NCBI RefSeq assembly: GCF_003054245.1
Contig: NZ_QBKR01000008.1
Location: 1 to 64,000, forward strand
Direction: 5' to 3'
DNA from: Melghirimyces profundicolus
GTDB taxonomy: Bacteria > Bacillota > Bacilli > Thermoactinomycetales > DSM-45169
Length of the DNA stretch: 64,000 bases
Below the pieces are notes generated by a model that saw only the letters and a program-made list of their open reading frames with translations, made no database searches and was not told the origin of the DNA. A program made the position numbers and the translations under genes. Positions 25,321 to 34,935 of the stretch are shown in pieces. How positions within the stretch are numbered: position 1 is the stretch's first letter; the number at the start of each line of letters is the position of its first letter.

Positions 25321-27221
25321 TGTTCCACTCCTTTCAACTCATCCGGCTGAATGTGGTAGCCCGGATCCTCCTGGAAGGAACGGACATACATCGTGACCAC
25401 CACGACGATCAACCCCAGAACCCCCACCTGCCAACTGTGAAAGACAAAGCCGAACCCCGAGATGAAGAAGCCGAGGGACATCACAAAGGGCAGGTGCGAC
25501 GGAGAAGGCATGTGGATGGGGCCGAGGGGCTCGGCCGGTTTCAGTTTGCCGTCCCCCTCGTGTTTCTCCAGCCACCAGGGATCCAGTCCCCGGACCCGGG
25601 GAGTTTGGGCGAAGTTATAAGCCGGGGGCGGGGAGGAAATCGCCCATTCCAGCGTCCGGCCGTCCCAGGGATCCGGGCCGGCCGCCTCCCCGTGACGGAA
25701 CGTCTGAACGACATTGTACAGGAGAAAAAGAAGCCCGGCCGTCATCAGGATCGCTCCGAGGGAACTCAAGAGATTGCCCAACTCCAGATTGTAACCGGCT
25801 TCATAAGTGAAGACCCGCCGCGGCATCCCCCACAGCCCGAGGAAGTGCTGCGGAAAAAACGTGAGGTGAAAGCCGAAATAAAAGAGCCAGAAATTCCATC
25901 TCCCCCATCTTTCATCCAGCTTGATGCCGAACATCTTGGGCCACCAATAATAAACACCGGCCAGGATCCCCATGATCGTTCCCCCGATAATCACATAATG
26001 GAAGTGGGCCACCACAAAATAGGTGTCGTGAAACTGGTGGTCGGCCGGCACCACCGCCAACATCACCCCCGTGACCCCGCCCATGACGAAGTTGACGATG
26101 AACCCCGCGGCGTACAGCATGGCCGTGGTAAACCGGATCCGTCCCCCCCACATGGTGAACAGCCAGTTGAAGACCTTGATCCCGGTGGGAACGGCGATGG
26201 CCATGGTGGAGACGGCGAAGATGCTGTTGGCGATCGGCCCCAGTCCGACGGTGAACATATGGTGAACCCAGACCATGAAACCCAGGAAACCGATCAGAAC
26301 CACGGCAAAAACCATGGAATTGTACCCGAACAGACGCTTGCGGGAAAAGGTGCTGATCACATCCGAGAAGACGCCGAATGCGGGAAGAACCAGGATATAA
26401 ACTTCCGGGTGTCCGAAAATCCAGAAGATGTGTTGCCAAACGACGACGTTTCCCCCGCCGGCGGTGACGAAGAAGCTGGTTTCAAACAGCCGGTCGAACA
26501 TCATCATAAATAACCCCGCTGTCAACGGCGGAAAGGCGAACAGGATCAGGGCGGAAGTGACAAAGGTAGTCCAGGTGAACAGCGGCATCCGGAGATAGGT
26601 CATTCCGGGTGCCCGCATGTTAATGATGGTCACCAGGAAGTTGATCCCGCTGATCAATGTCCCGATCCCGGCGATCTGCAACCCGAGCACATAGTAGTTG
26701 ACTCCCGGACCCGGACTGAAATCGTTCAGGGCCAGGGTCGGGTAATTGAACCAACCGGAATCGGGGGCACCGCCGAAGAGCCAGCTCAGGTTGAGAAGGA
26801 GTCCTCCGGAGAAATACAGCCAAAAACCCAGGGAATTGAGAAAGGGAAAGGCCACGTCCCGTGCCCCGATCTGCAGGGGAACGATGAAGTTCATCAAACC
26901 GAACAGGAGTGGCAGCGCCACCAAAAAGATCATCGTCGTTCCGTGCATGGTCATCAGCTGATTATAAACGTCCCCGACAATGAATTTGCTGTTGGGGAAC
27001 ATGAGCTGGATCCGGATCAGAAGCGCCTCCAGCCCTCCCATAAGAAAGAAAAACCCGCCGGCAATCAGATACAGGATCCCAATCCGCTTATGGTCGACGG
27101 TGGTAATCCAGTTCCAAAGCCAGTTTTCCTGAAGAAGATCCAAGTATCTGCGGTTGTAACCACCGGTCAGGATGGCTGCGAGAAACAGGATGAACACGAT
27201 CAATACGACAAGGGTGGCCAA
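25317..27221 (-). CDS. ctaD: Cytochrome c oxidase subunit I (cluster 1)
   Basis: A 634-residue haem-copper oxidase catalytic subunit. It has the CuB/Tyr motif FGHPEVYILVLPAFG, the His pair region QHIFWIFG, the haem-ligand block VVAHFHYVIIGG and the D-channel pattern IGARDVAFPFLN. Length matches bacillar CtaD with its extra C-terminal helices. It begins with TTG after AAAGGAGGGAG, exactly as the cluster 2 copy does. It reduces oxygen to water at the haem a3-CuB centre while pumping protons. Confidence 0.97.
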   Translation of the reverse strand: MATLVVLIVFILFLAAILTGGYNRRYLDLLQENWLWNWITTVDHKRIGILYLIAGGFFFLMGGLEALLIRIQLMFPNSKFIVGDVYNQLMTMHGTTMIFLVALPLLFGLMNFIVPLQIGARDVAFPFLNSLGFWLYFSGGLLLNLSWLFGGAPDSGWFNYPTLALNDFSPGPGVNYYVLGLQIAGIGTLISGINFLVTIINMRAPGMTYLRMPLFTWTTFVTSALILFAFPPLTAGLFMMMFDRLFETSFFVTAGGGNVVVWQHIFWIFGHPEVYILVLPAFGVFSDVISTFSRKRLFGYNSMVFAVVLIGFLGFMVWVHHMFTVGLGPIANSIFAVSTMAIAVPTGIKVFNWLFTMWGGRIRFTTAMLYAAGFIVNFVMGGVTGVMLAVVPADHQFHDTYFVVAHFHYVIIGGTIMGILAGVYYWWPKMFGIKLDERWGRWNFWLFYFGFHLTFFPQHFLGLWGMPRRVFTYEAGYNLELGNLLSSLGAILMTAGLLFLLYNVVQTFRHGEAAGPDPWDGRTLEWAISSPPPAYNFAQTPRVRGLDPWWLEKHEGDGKLKPAEPLGPIHMPSPSHLPFVMSLGFFISGFGFVFHSWQVGVLGLIVVVVTMYVRSFQEDPGYHIQPDELKGVEH

Positions 27222-27257
27222 GAAACTCCCTCCTTTACGGATATGGTGCTCCTGAAC

Positions 27258-28280
27258 TCATTTGAGCTCTTGCAGATAGTTCACGATGGCGTCCAGATCT
27301 TTTTCGCTCAGATGGTCAAATGCCGGCATCCGGTTACCCGGTTTGATGTCCTGGGGATTTTTCAGCCAGGCTTTCAGATTGTCCCGGTTGTTGTCCAGCA
27401 CACCGGCAATGCGGGTCCTCTCTCCGAAGGCGGTCAGCTCGGGGCCGGTGCGGCCCAGGACTCGGTAGCCGGCTCCGCGCACCGCATGGCAACCGATACA
27501 GTTTTGTTCCACCCATCGCCGACCCTCTTCCGCCCTTCCGACTGTCGGTCGGGACTTTGGATTCTGTTGGGAAGAAATCCATTGATCAAAGTCTTTCGGC
27601 TCGTGGGCGATCACCCGGAAATTCATCAATGAGTGGGACGCCCCGCAAAGCTCCGCACACTTCCCCTCATAGATTCCGGGTTTGTCCGCCTGAAGGACCA
27701 ACCGGTCGGTCTTTCCCGGGCTCAGATCCTGTTTCCCTCCCAGGCTGGGCACCCAGAAAGCGTGAATCACATCATGGGCCGTCATGATCAAGTCCACTTT
27801 TTTCCCGGTCGGGATATGGACTTCATTGGCGGTGGTCACTTTCTGTTCGGGATACTCAAACCCCCACCAGTATTGGTATCCGGTAACGTTAATCCGGAGA
27901 GAGTCGGCGGGATCGGGTTTTTCTTTGAGGCTAAAGGTGGTGGCAATGGTGGGCACCGCGAGAACGATCAGCAGCATGATCGGAATGACGGTCCACAGGA
28001 CCTCCAGCTTTTTGCTCCCGGCCACCTGCTCCGGAATCCCTTTCTCTTCATCTCCCGGACGCTCCCTGTATCGCCACACGACATAGATGTAAATAACGGT
28101 GACAACGACCACAACGAAGGTCATGATGCCGGTGCTCAGATAGATCAGATTTAACTCTGACTTTCCGACGGGACCCTGGGGATCCAGAGCAGACATATTA
28201 TGGTTGCCGCACCCGGTCAGCAGGCTGAAGGCGGTAAGGATTCCCATCGCGGCCCCACTTGCGGGCAGACATCGTTTCAT
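27258..28280 (-). CDS. ctaC: Cytochrome c oxidase subunit II with fused cytochrome c (cluster 1)
   Basis: A 340-residue lipoprotein-type subunit. It has a signal sequence with lipobox LLTGCG, two transmembrane helices, the CuA cupredoxin domain with the CAELCGASHSLM ligand set, and a C-terminal cytochrome c domain with haem motif CIGCH and a Met-containing NRMPAFDHL segment. The fused cytochrome marks the enzyme as caa3 type, taking electrons from cytochrome c outside the membrane. Confidence 0.96.
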   Translation of the reverse strand: MKRCLPASGAAMGILTAFSLLTGCGNHNMSALDPQGPVGKSELNLIYLSTGIMTFVVVVVTVIYIYVVWRYRERPGDEEKGIPEQVAGSKKLEVLWTVIPIMLLIVLAVPTIATTFSLKEKPDPADSLRINVTGYQYWWGFEYPEQKVTTANEVHIPTGKKVDLIMTAHDVIHAFWVPSLGGKQDLSPGKTDRLVLQADKPGIYEGKCAELCGASHSLMNFRVIAHEPKDFDQWISSQQNPKSRPTVGRAEEGRRWVEQNCIGCHAVRGAGYRVLGRTGPELTAFGERTRIAGVLDNNRDNLKAWLKNPQDIKPGNRMPAFDHLSEKDLDAIVNYLQELK

Positions 28281-28337
28281 CCTGGCTCACTCCCTTTCTT
28301 CACCTCGTGATGATATTCCCGACAGGCTGGAAGGACC

Positions 28338-29282
28338 TCATGGCAGAGCTGTGTCGGCAAATACGGCCAATGCCGTCAGGATGACGGTCAGATATGCCAG
28401 GGAAAACCGGAACATCCTCCGGGCCCACTTTTTTTCCTCGGTCGCAAACATCCCCCGAACCGAAAGACAGAAATAGATCCCCCCCAACACCGATGCAATC
28501 AACAAATACCCCCCTCCCACCGTCCCGGACAAGACCGGCAGCAAGGAAACGGGTATCAGAAGAGCCACGAATGCGGTCATTTGAATCCAGGTGGCACGGC
28601 TTCCTTTCACCACAGGCAACATCGGAATATCAGCCTTCCGGTAGTCTTCCTTTTTTAAAATGGCCAAGGCAAAAAAATGGGGGGGCTGCCAAAGGAAGAG
28701 AATTCCAAAGAGCACCCAAGCGGGCCAGTCCAGCGTATCCCGGACCGCCGTCCAGCCGACCAAGGGCGGCACGGCTCCGGAGAGACTGCCGACAATGGTG
28801 TTGGAAACGGAAACCCGCTTCAGCCACAAGGAATAGATGACGACGTACAGAAAAGCTCCACAAGCCGCCAAAAACGCCGTGAGAGGATTTACACCCAGAA
28901 AGAGGAGGGCTTCACCAACCGCCGTCAGGAGGGCTCCCAGGGCAAAGGCGGTTTCCCGATGAATTCTTCCAGCGGGGACCGGGCGGTTCTTCGTTCGCTC
29001 CATGAAACGGTCAATATCTCCGTCCATGCTGTTGTTCAGCGCACAACTGCCTCCCACCACCAGCAAAATTCCCGCCAGGGTCAGAGACAGATTCCCCCAA
29101 TCCCATGCTCCGTTTGAAGCCAGCCAGAGCCCGGTCAGACAAGCCCAGGCGTTGGAAAGATTGATTCCGGGCTTCGTCAGGGAAAGAACATCCTTCCAAC
29201 CGACGACGGACACGGACACGCCCTCTTGAAGAGAAGCCCGATCCGAGGGGGTTCCCTGACCGGAAACGGAAGTTTGATCCAT
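28338..29282 (-). CDS. ctaB: Protohaem IX farnesyltransferase (haem O synthase, cluster 1)
   Basis: A 314-residue UbiA-family membrane prenyltransferase with nine helices. The two Asp-rich motifs are NNSMDGDIDRFMERTKNRP and the DYRKADIPMLPVVKG region. It farnesylates haem B to haem O, the precursor of haem A for the oxidase encoded downstream. The ATG at 29282 has AAAGGAAG upstream. An N-terminal polar extension of about 30 residues precedes the first helix. Confidence 0.94.
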   Translation of the reverse strand: MDQTSVSGQGTPSDRASLQEGVSVSVVGWKDVLSLTKPGINLSNAWACLTGLWLASNGAWDWGNLSLTLAGILLVVGGSCALNNSMDGDIDRFMERTKNRPVPAGRIHRETAFALGALLTAVGEALLFLGVNPLTAFLAACGAFLYVVIYSLWLKRVSVSNTIVGSLSGAVPPLVGWTAVRDTLDWPAWVLFGILFLWQPPHFFALAILKKEDYRKADIPMLPVVKGSRATWIQMTAFVALLIPVSLLPVLSGTVGGGYLLIASVLGGIYFCLSVRGMFATEEKKWARRMFRFSLAYLTVILTALAVFADTALP

Positions 29283-29462
29283 GCGATTTCTTCCTTTCTG
29301 ACTGTTGACTGACATCACCATTCAGGGGAGATGTTTCATCAAGCATTAAGGTTCCTAAAACCGGTGAGGATTATGTAAAAAGTTGGATCGGATGGTTTTT
29401 CTTCATGGGTTTTTATTTCTTCAGAGGATTCATTTGGAAAGGTCGTTGGCCTGTATCTCGAG

Positions 29463-29520
29463 AAAAAACCGGTGCCACGTTCCCGCCTATCCAGACTCGG
29501 AAACGTTCAGCACCGGTTTT
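29463..29520 (-). terminator. Terminator overlapping the end of the Rrf2 gene
   Basis: AAAACCGGTGC at the end of the coding region pairs with GCACCGGTTTTTT downstream on the minus strand, closing a 30-base loop, followed by a T run. The left arm includes the last codons and stop of the Rrf2 gene. Confidence 0.65.
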
Positions 29521-29935
29521 CAGGCAACTTCCCCGTCAACAAATCCTCCAAAGTGGTCCGGTCCAGGACATGGGCGACGGTGTCGCGAACCAACGCCCAC
29601 AGGGGCTTTAACAGGCACCCTTCTTCCAACGGGCAAGCCTCGTACGCCGTCAGACTGACACACCCCATGGGAGCCAGCGGTCCCTCCAACTGCCGCACCA
29701 CTTCTCCGATCACCACATCCTTCGGCCGGACCCGGAGAGTGTACCCCCCGTTGGAGCCCCGCTTGCTTTTCACGTATCCGTGTTGTTTCAACCGCAGAAG
29801 AATTTGTTCCAGATAGGGAGCGGGTACCAAAATTTGTTCCGATATCCCTGACAGCGGCATCATCTCTTCTCCCCTGTTTCGGGCCAATACCAACAATGCC
29901 CGGAGAGCGTATTCCCCTCGACTGGATACCTTCAT
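29507..29935 (-). CDS. Rrf2 family transcriptional regulator with three conserved cysteines
   Basis: A 142-residue winged-helix regulator. The helix-turn-helix spans about residues 10-60 (ISEQILVPAPYLEQILLRLK), with the GSNGGYTL wing of the family. Cys92, Cys101 and Cys107 match the three-cysteine pattern of members holding an iron-sulphur cluster such as IscR and NsrR, so it may sense NO, iron or oxygen. It lies 25 bases downstream of a TSUP permease gene and between the two oxidase clusters. Confidence 0.88.
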   Translation of the reverse strand: MKVSSRGEYALRALLVLARNRGEEMMPLSGISEQILVPAPYLEQILLRLKQHGYVKSKRGSNGGYTLRVRPKDVVIGEVVRQLEGPLAPMGCVSLTAYEACPLEEGCLLKPLWALVRDTVAHVLDRTTLEDLLTGKLPENRC

Positions 29936-29960
29936 GTTTCTTCACAATCCCTTGAATGAA

Positions 29961-30851
29961 TTAAAGGTGAGGTCTTGAATCCTGTGGTTTTTCCCTTTCT
30001 TTTTTTCGTTTCCACACGGCCAACGCCAAACAGGTGACCCAAAAAACAGACAAAATGCCGTAGATTGCGGTGTGCCAAGAGCTCGGCACGGACAAAGATT
30101 CGAGCAGCGTCCGGGCATTGATGGTGATGATGAGTCCCCCCACCAACACTCCGAGCAGATAGGAAGGGATCATTCGGACAAACCACGCCGCAATCGGGGC
30201 AGCCACGACTCCCCCTGCCATCAGCATCCCCACCCAGATCCAATCCACTTCCCCGAGGCCGAGGGATAATAAAAAACCGGCGGAGGCGGATACGGCTATG
30301 GCAAATTCGCTGGTATCGACGGACCCGATCACTTTTCTCGGTTCCATTCCTTTGTGGGACATGAGAACCGGGGTGGTCAGCGGCCCCCACCCGCCCCCGC
30401 CGGTGGAATCAAAGAATCCGGCGAACAATCCCAATGGAACGGTCCAACGCCCGGGCTTACCGGATCGTTTGTTTTGCTTGGAAGACTTCATGAACAAAAA
30501 ACGGTAAATCACGTAAAATCCGAGCAAAAACAAGAATACGGCGATAAAGGGTTTGACCGTGTCCCCCGGCAGGCTGCTGAGAAAGCAGGCCCCGATGAAA
30601 GCTCCGATGGAGCCGGGGATCATCAGACGCCGGACCACGGTTTTGTCGATGTTTCCTAACTTCCAGTGGGAAACGCCGGCCGCCGCCGTGGTCACCACTT
30701 CAGCCATGTGGACGGATGCCGAGGCGACTGCCGGAGCGATCCCGTACATCAAGAGCAGCGAAGTGGAGGTGACCCCGTAGGCCATTCCGAGAGAACCGTC
30801 GATCAGTTGGGCAACAAATCCGATAAAAGCGAGGACGATCAGCCTTTGCAT
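29961..30851 (-). CDS. TauE/SafE (TSUP) family membrane permease
   Basis: A 296-residue membrane protein with eight or so helices. The start IGFVAQLIDGSLGMAYGVTS and the block GFFDSTGGGGWGPLTTPVLM are typical of the TSUP family, which exports sulphite, sulphoacetate or related anions. The ATG at 30851 has GGAGGAAAGG upstream; the longer frame crosses the ctaG terminator and is unlikely. It appears co-transcribed with the Rrf2 gene. Confidence 0.88.
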   Translation of the reverse strand: MQRLIVLAFIGFVAQLIDGSLGMAYGVTSTSLLLMYGIAPAVASASVHMAEVVTTAAAGVSHWKLGNIDKTVVRRLMIPGSIGAFIGACFLSSLPGDTVKPFIAVFLFLLGFYVIYRFLFMKSSKQNKRSGKPGRWTVPLGLFAGFFDSTGGGGWGPLTTPVLMSHKGMEPRKVIGSVDTSEFAIAVSASAGFLLSLGLGEVDWIWVGMLMAGGVVAAPIAAWFVRMIPSYLLGVLVGGLIITINARTLLESLSVPSSWHTAIYGILSVFWVTCLALAVWKRKKEREKPQDSRPHL

Positions 30852-31016
30852 GAACCCTTTCCTCCCCAAAGCGCAATTCTGCCGGTTTCCCAGGCCGGAA
30901 GTGGACCCGGGGCCAAACACGACCTTTCCGAGTATTTTGGTCGGGTTCGGAACGATACGGCATCTTATGCGCCGGAAAGTCGTCCGGTTCCAGATCGATT
31001 GCCCGGGAAATGAATC

Positions 31017-31053
31017 CAATAAAAAAAGCGTGCGCAGATGCACACGCCTTGTT
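31017..31053 (-). terminator. Terminator after ctaG of cluster 2
   Basis: GGCGTGTGCATCTGCGCACGC forms a hairpin followed on the minus strand by TTTTTTTATT. It ends the second oxidase operon. Confidence 0.8.
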
Positions 31054-31060
31054 CCTTCAG

Positions 31061-31918
31061 TCAATTCCCACAGGCCGGAGAGGAAGAGTTCCGCCCCTTT
31101 GCCGTTTCCTCCTGTTCCGCTTTGTCTGCTTCCCGCTGCTTTCGCACCCATTGGAAGAAAGTGAAGCCCAAAACACTTCCATAAGCGATCTCCTGAATGA
31201 TCTTCATGACGACTCCGCCCAGGGACTGATCATCCAGGGGCCCCAGGAATGCAAACACCTGAGGCGCATCCCGGTACATTTCGTACATCAGGGTATCGGA
31301 GAATGCGATGATCGCACAGGCGGGGGTGAGAAGCACACCGTCCGCAAAGATATACGCCATTTTTTTCAACGGACTGAGACGATCCCGTTCCGGCAACGGA
31401 CAGACGATCGGCCACCACATCATAAAGGCCACCACCGTCAGTACCAGGTGGGACACCCCCATCCACCACGCACTTGCCATAATGGTGTCAAATACCATCG
31501 GAATATGATAGAGCGAGATCAACCCGTTAAAGGAAAAAAGGGTGATCAAAGGGTGTGTCAGGAAGGAAAAGACCTTCCGCCGGAGTGTTCCCCCGAACAG
31601 CGGACGGAACACCCAGGAAGGCAGCCCCGCCAGTACCAGGGGTGGAACCAGCAAATATTGCAGGGACATTTCCGTCATGTGGGCGCTGAACAGCAGTTGA
31701 CCGAAAGAATGGACCGGGCCACCGGCCACGTAATACAGGATCAGACCCAACAGGAACAGAAACTTTTGCTTGGTCGTCGGTGCCTTCAGATCCTCCCGAC
31801 GCATCGGTCCCGTCAGGATGAAATACAATGCACCGATCGCCAGGACAAACAGCAAGAAGGGGGGATGAACCAGGTTCCAAACATCAAAGGGATCGTGGGA
31901 AGCATGGTGATGATGCAT
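31061..31918 (-). CDS. ctaG: Cytochrome c oxidase assembly factor CtaG (cluster 2)
   Basis: A 285-residue membrane protein of the CtaG family, paralogous to 23778-24671. Shared blocks include SFGQLLFSAHMTEMSLQYLL, NGLISLYHIPMVFD, MMWWPIVCPLPE and the C-terminal QEIAYGSVLGFTFFQWVRK. The N-terminus (MHHHHASHDPFD) is His-rich, which the other copy lacks and which could bind copper. It is the last gene of cluster 2. Confidence 0.92.
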   Translation of the reverse strand: MHHHHASHDPFDVWNLVHPPFLLFVLAIGALYFILTGPMRREDLKAPTTKQKFLFLLGLILYYVAGGPVHSFGQLLFSAHMTEMSLQYLLVPPLVLAGLPSWVFRPLFGGTLRRKVFSFLTHPLITLFSFNGLISLYHIPMVFDTIMASAWWMGVSHLVLTVVAFMMWWPIVCPLPERDRLSPLKKMAYIFADGVLLTPACAIIAFSDTLMYEMYRDAPQVFAFLGPLDDQSLGGVVMKIIQEIAYGSVLGFTFFQWVRKQREADKAEQEETAKGRNSSSPACGN

Positions 31919-31967
31919 ACCGACTCCTCCTTCCCAGCCGGGATTGCGGGAAAAACCGCCGTATACG

Positions 31968-31999
31968 GATCCCCCCTCGCACCGCGGCGAGGGGGGAAT
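31968..31999. other. Intercistronic hairpin between ctaF and ctaG
   Basis: CCCCCCTCGC and GCGAGGGGGG pair around CACCGCG-like loop sequence. There is no T-tract, so it more likely stabilises or processes mRNA than terminates it. Confidence 0.5.
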
Positions 32000-32014
32000 T
32001 CATCCGTTTTTGGG

Positions 32015-32326
32015 TTAAACGAGAATCCAGAGGGCAACGGCGCAGATCACGCCGATCCCGATCCCGGTGAACATGAACATGACGGTCAGCCGGTGTTTCT
32101 TGAAGTCCAGGTGCATGAAGGTGAAGAGTTGCAGGAACACCTGAACCACCGCAAGAGCCAGAATCAAGGGGATGACCAGATTCTGCGGCACGATGTTCAG
32201 GGCTACGGCGGCAAAGGCGACCGCTGTCAAAAGGATCATCCACCCAAATGAGATCAGGTGCTTCAGGCTGCTTTCGGAAGACTGTTTTTTTATCTGAGTT
32301 TGGTTTTGTTGAACCTTGGCTTCCAT
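32015..32326 (-). CDS. ctaF: Cytochrome c oxidase subunit IV (cluster 2)
   Basis: A 103-residue protein with three transmembrane helices, matching CtaF/CyoD-type subunit IV (QVFLQLFTFMHLDFKKHRLT is the family block). It starts two bases after the ctaE stop. Cluster 1 has no equivalent gene. Confidence 0.9.
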   Translation of the reverse strand: MEAKVQQNQTQIKKQSSESSLKHLISFGWMILLTAVAFAAVALNIVPQNLVIPLILALAVVQVFLQLFTFMHLDFKKHRLTVMFMFTGIGIGVICAVALWILV

Positions 32327-32328
32327 CT

Positions 32329-32958
32329 TTAACCCACCTTCCCCATCAGGTAGACGACAGTAAAGATGAAGACCCACACGACGTCCACAAAGTGCCAGTA
32401 GAGACTGGCCACGAAGAATTTCGGCGCGGTGTCCAGGTTGATTCCCCGACGGCGGGCCTGGATCATCAGAGCGGTAATCCAGGTGATTCCGAAGAGCACG
32501 TGGGCCCCGTGGGTCCCGACCAGCGTGTAGAAGGCGGAGCCGAAGGCGCTGCTGGTGAAAGTATGTCCTTCATGCACATACTCCACGAACTCATAGATTT
32601 CAAGCCCGAGGAAAGCGGCACCCAACAGAACGGTGACTCCGAACCAGAACATCAGCTTCTTGTAGTTGTTCTGATGCAGTCCCAGAACCCCCAGGACGCT
32701 GGTCAGACTGCTGGTCAACAGAATGATCGTGGCAGCCGCCACCATCGGGATCTTGTAGAGTTCCTGGGTGGTCGGTCCATCCAGGGTCGATCCTTTCAGA
32801 GCCAGATAGGTTCCGAAAAGACAGGCAAACAACACGGTCTCGGCCCCGAGGAAGAGCCAGAATCCGAGAACTTTGTTCCGACCTTCCATGGTGGCCCGCT
32901 CGGGATGGGGGGGCAGCCCGGCCGAAGTTTTTGCGTGCTCCAGTTCGGCTGTGCTCAT
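32329..32958 (-). CDS. ctaE: Cytochrome c oxidase subunit III (cluster 2)
   Basis: A 209-residue five-helix subunit III, clearly paralogous to 24697-25320: same N-terminal pattern (GLPPHPERATMEGRNKVLGF), same EIYEFVEYVHEGHTFTSSAF block and same C-terminus (VDVVWVFIFTVVYLMG). Start and ctaD stop share one base (TAATG). Confidence 0.94.
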   Translation of the reverse strand: MSTAELEHAKTSAGLPPHPERATMEGRNKVLGFWLFLGAETVLFACLFGTYLALKGSTLDGPTTQELYKIPMVAAATIILLTSSLTSVLGVLGLHQNNYKKLMFWFGVTVLLGAAFLGLEIYEFVEYVHEGHTFTSSAFGSAFYTLVGTHGAHVLFGITWITALMIQARRRGINLDTAPKFFVASLYWHFVDVVWVFIFTVVYLMGKVG

Positions 32959-34874
32959 TATGCGTTCGCCCCTTTCTCCGTTTTTTCAATCTCATCCGTT
33001 TCCACGTGATAGCCGTGGTCTTTTTCGAAGGAGCGGACAAACATTGTCAGGATCACGATGATCAACCCGAGGACCCCCACTTCGTTGGAACGGAAGACGA
33101 AGCCCAGACCGGAGACGAAAAATCCGAGGGTCATGACGAAGGGCAGGTGAGTATCGTTCGGCATGTGGATCGGACCCAGCGGTTCCGCCGGTTCCATCTC
33201 TTTTCGGCCGTTCATTTTCTCGTGCCAGAAGGCGTCCAGAGCCCGTACCCGCGGCAGTTGGGCAAAGTTATAGAAGGGCGCCGGGGACGAAATCGTCCAC
33301 TCCAAGGTCCGGCCGTCCCAGGGATCGTTGCCTGCAGGAACGCGGTGACGGTAGCTGTAGACGATGTTAACCACCAACAGAATCGAGGCCACCGCCATCA
33401 GGAAGGCGCCATAAGTACTGATTTGGTTGATCAGGGTGAGGCCGTCCTCCGGCTGATAAGTGAACACCCGGCGCGGCATCCCGAACAGACCGATGAAGTG
33501 CTGAATGAAGAAAGTCATATGGAAACCGATGAAAAACAGCCAGAAATTCCATTTCCCGATCTTCTCATTGAGGGTATAGCCGAACATCTTGGGCCACCAG
33601 TAGTAGAGACCCGCCAGGACCCCGAACACGGTCCCTCCGATCAGCACATAGTGGAAGTGAGCCACCACGAAGTAGCTGTCGTGGTACTGGTAGTCCGCCG
33701 GCGGGGAAGCCAGCATGACCCCGGTCACTCCCCCCATCACAAAGGTCGGAATGAACCCGACGGCATACAGCATGGCGGTGGTGAAGCGGATCTTGCCGCC
33801 CCACATGGTGAACAGCCAGTTAAAGACTTTGATCCCCGTGGGGACGGCAATGGCCATGGTTGCAATCGCGAAGATCGAGTTGGCGACCGGTCCCATGCCC
33901 ACCGTGAACATGTGGTGGGCCCACACCATAAACCCGAGGAATCCGATCAGGATGGTGGCGAACACCATGGAAGTGTAACCGAACAGACGCTTCTTGGAGA
34001 AGGTGGAAATCACTTCGGACATCACGCCGAAGGCGGGCAAAATCACGATGTACACTTCCGGGTGACCGAAAATCCAGAACAGATGCTGCCAGATGATGGG
34101 GTTTCCGCCTGCGGCCACATCGAAGAAGTTGGCTCCGAAGAGACGTTCAAACATGATCAGAAAGAGGCCGGCGGTCAACGGCGGAAAACCGAACAGGATC
34201 AGTGCGGAAGCGACGAAAGACGTCCAGGTGAACAGCGGCATCCGCAGGAAAGACATCCCCGGAGCCCGCATGTTGATGATGGTGACGAGGAAGTTGATGC
34301 CCCCGATCAGAGTCCCGATTCCGGAGATCTGAAGACCGAGCACGTAATAATCGATCCCCGTACCCGCACTGTATTCGTTTGCGGCGATCGGTACATAGTT
34401 GGTCCAGCCCGCGTCCGGAGCGTTCCCGAACAACCAACTCAGGTTCATCAGCAGCCCGCCGGCGAAAAACAACCAGAAACCCAGAGCGTTCAGGAAAGGA
34501 AAGGCAACGTCCCGCGCACCGATCTGAAGCGGAACGGCCACGTTCATCAGGGCGAACAACAGGGGCATGGCCACAAAAAAGATCATCGTCGTGCCGTGCA
34601 TGGACAAAAGTTCGTTAAACGTCCGTCCCACAATGAAATCATTGTTGGGATAAAAAAGCTGCATTCGCATGAGCAGGGCTTCGATCCCGCCGAAGATGAA
34701 GAAAAAGCCGCCGCCCAACGCATAGAGGATCCCGATTTTTTTATGGTCCACGGTGGTGATCCAGTCCCAGAGCCAGTGGGACCTGAACCGCGCCATCAGT
34801 TCCTTGTTGTAACCACCGGTCAGGATGGCGCCGAGGAACAGGATGAATACGATGATGGTAACGATCGTAGCCAA
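32958..34874 (-). CDS. ctaD: Cytochrome c oxidase subunit I (cluster 2)
   Basis: A 638-residue catalytic subunit, paralogous to the cluster 1 copy across its full length. The motifs WIFGHPEVYIVILPAFG, VVAHFHYVLIGG and IGARDVAFPFLN are all retained, so both copies look catalytically competent. TTG start after GGAGGG. The two copies diverge mainly at the termini and in the loops. Confidence 0.97.
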   Translation of the reverse strand: MATIVTIIVFILFLGAILTGGYNKELMARFRSHWLWDWITTVDHKKIGILYALGGGFFFIFGGIEALLMRMQLFYPNNDFIVGRTFNELLSMHGTTMIFFVAMPLLFALMNVAVPLQIGARDVAFPFLNALGFWLFFAGGLLMNLSWLFGNAPDAGWTNYVPIAANEYSAGTGIDYYVLGLQISGIGTLIGGINFLVTIINMRAPGMSFLRMPLFTWTSFVASALILFGFPPLTAGLFLIMFERLFGANFFDVAAGGNPIIWQHLFWIFGHPEVYIVILPAFGVMSEVISTFSKKRLFGYTSMVFATILIGFLGFMVWAHHMFTVGMGPVANSIFAIATMAIAVPTGIKVFNWLFTMWGGKIRFTTAMLYAVGFIPTFVMGGVTGVMLASPPADYQYHDSYFVVAHFHYVLIGGTVFGVLAGLYYWWPKMFGYTLNEKIGKWNFWLFFIGFHMTFFIQHFIGLFGMPRRVFTYQPEDGLTLINQISTYGAFLMAVASILLVVNIVYSYRHRVPAGNDPWDGRTLEWTISSPAPFYNFAQLPRVRALDAFWHEKMNGRKEMEPAEPLGPIHMPNDTHLPFVMTLGFFVSGLGFVFRSNEVGVLGLIIVILTMFVRSFEKDHGYHVETDEIEKTEKGANA

Positions 34875-34902
34875 AGGTTTTCCCTCCTCCAGTCACTGCC
34901 GA

Positions 34903-34925
34903 CCCGCCCCGCAGCCAGGGGCGGG
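34903..34925. other. Intercistronic hairpin between ctaC and ctaD (cluster 2)
   Basis: CCCGCCCC pairs with GGGGCGGG around a 7-base loop in the 61-base gap. No T run follows, so complete termination is unlikely; it may tune stoichiometry or mRNA decay. Confidence 0.5.
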
Positions 34926-34935
34926 AGGGCCCGGA

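Noticed and set aside
30852-31151. Upstream extension of the TSUP permease gene
   Set aside because: It would run through the ctaG terminator at 31017-31053 and lacks membrane-protein character.
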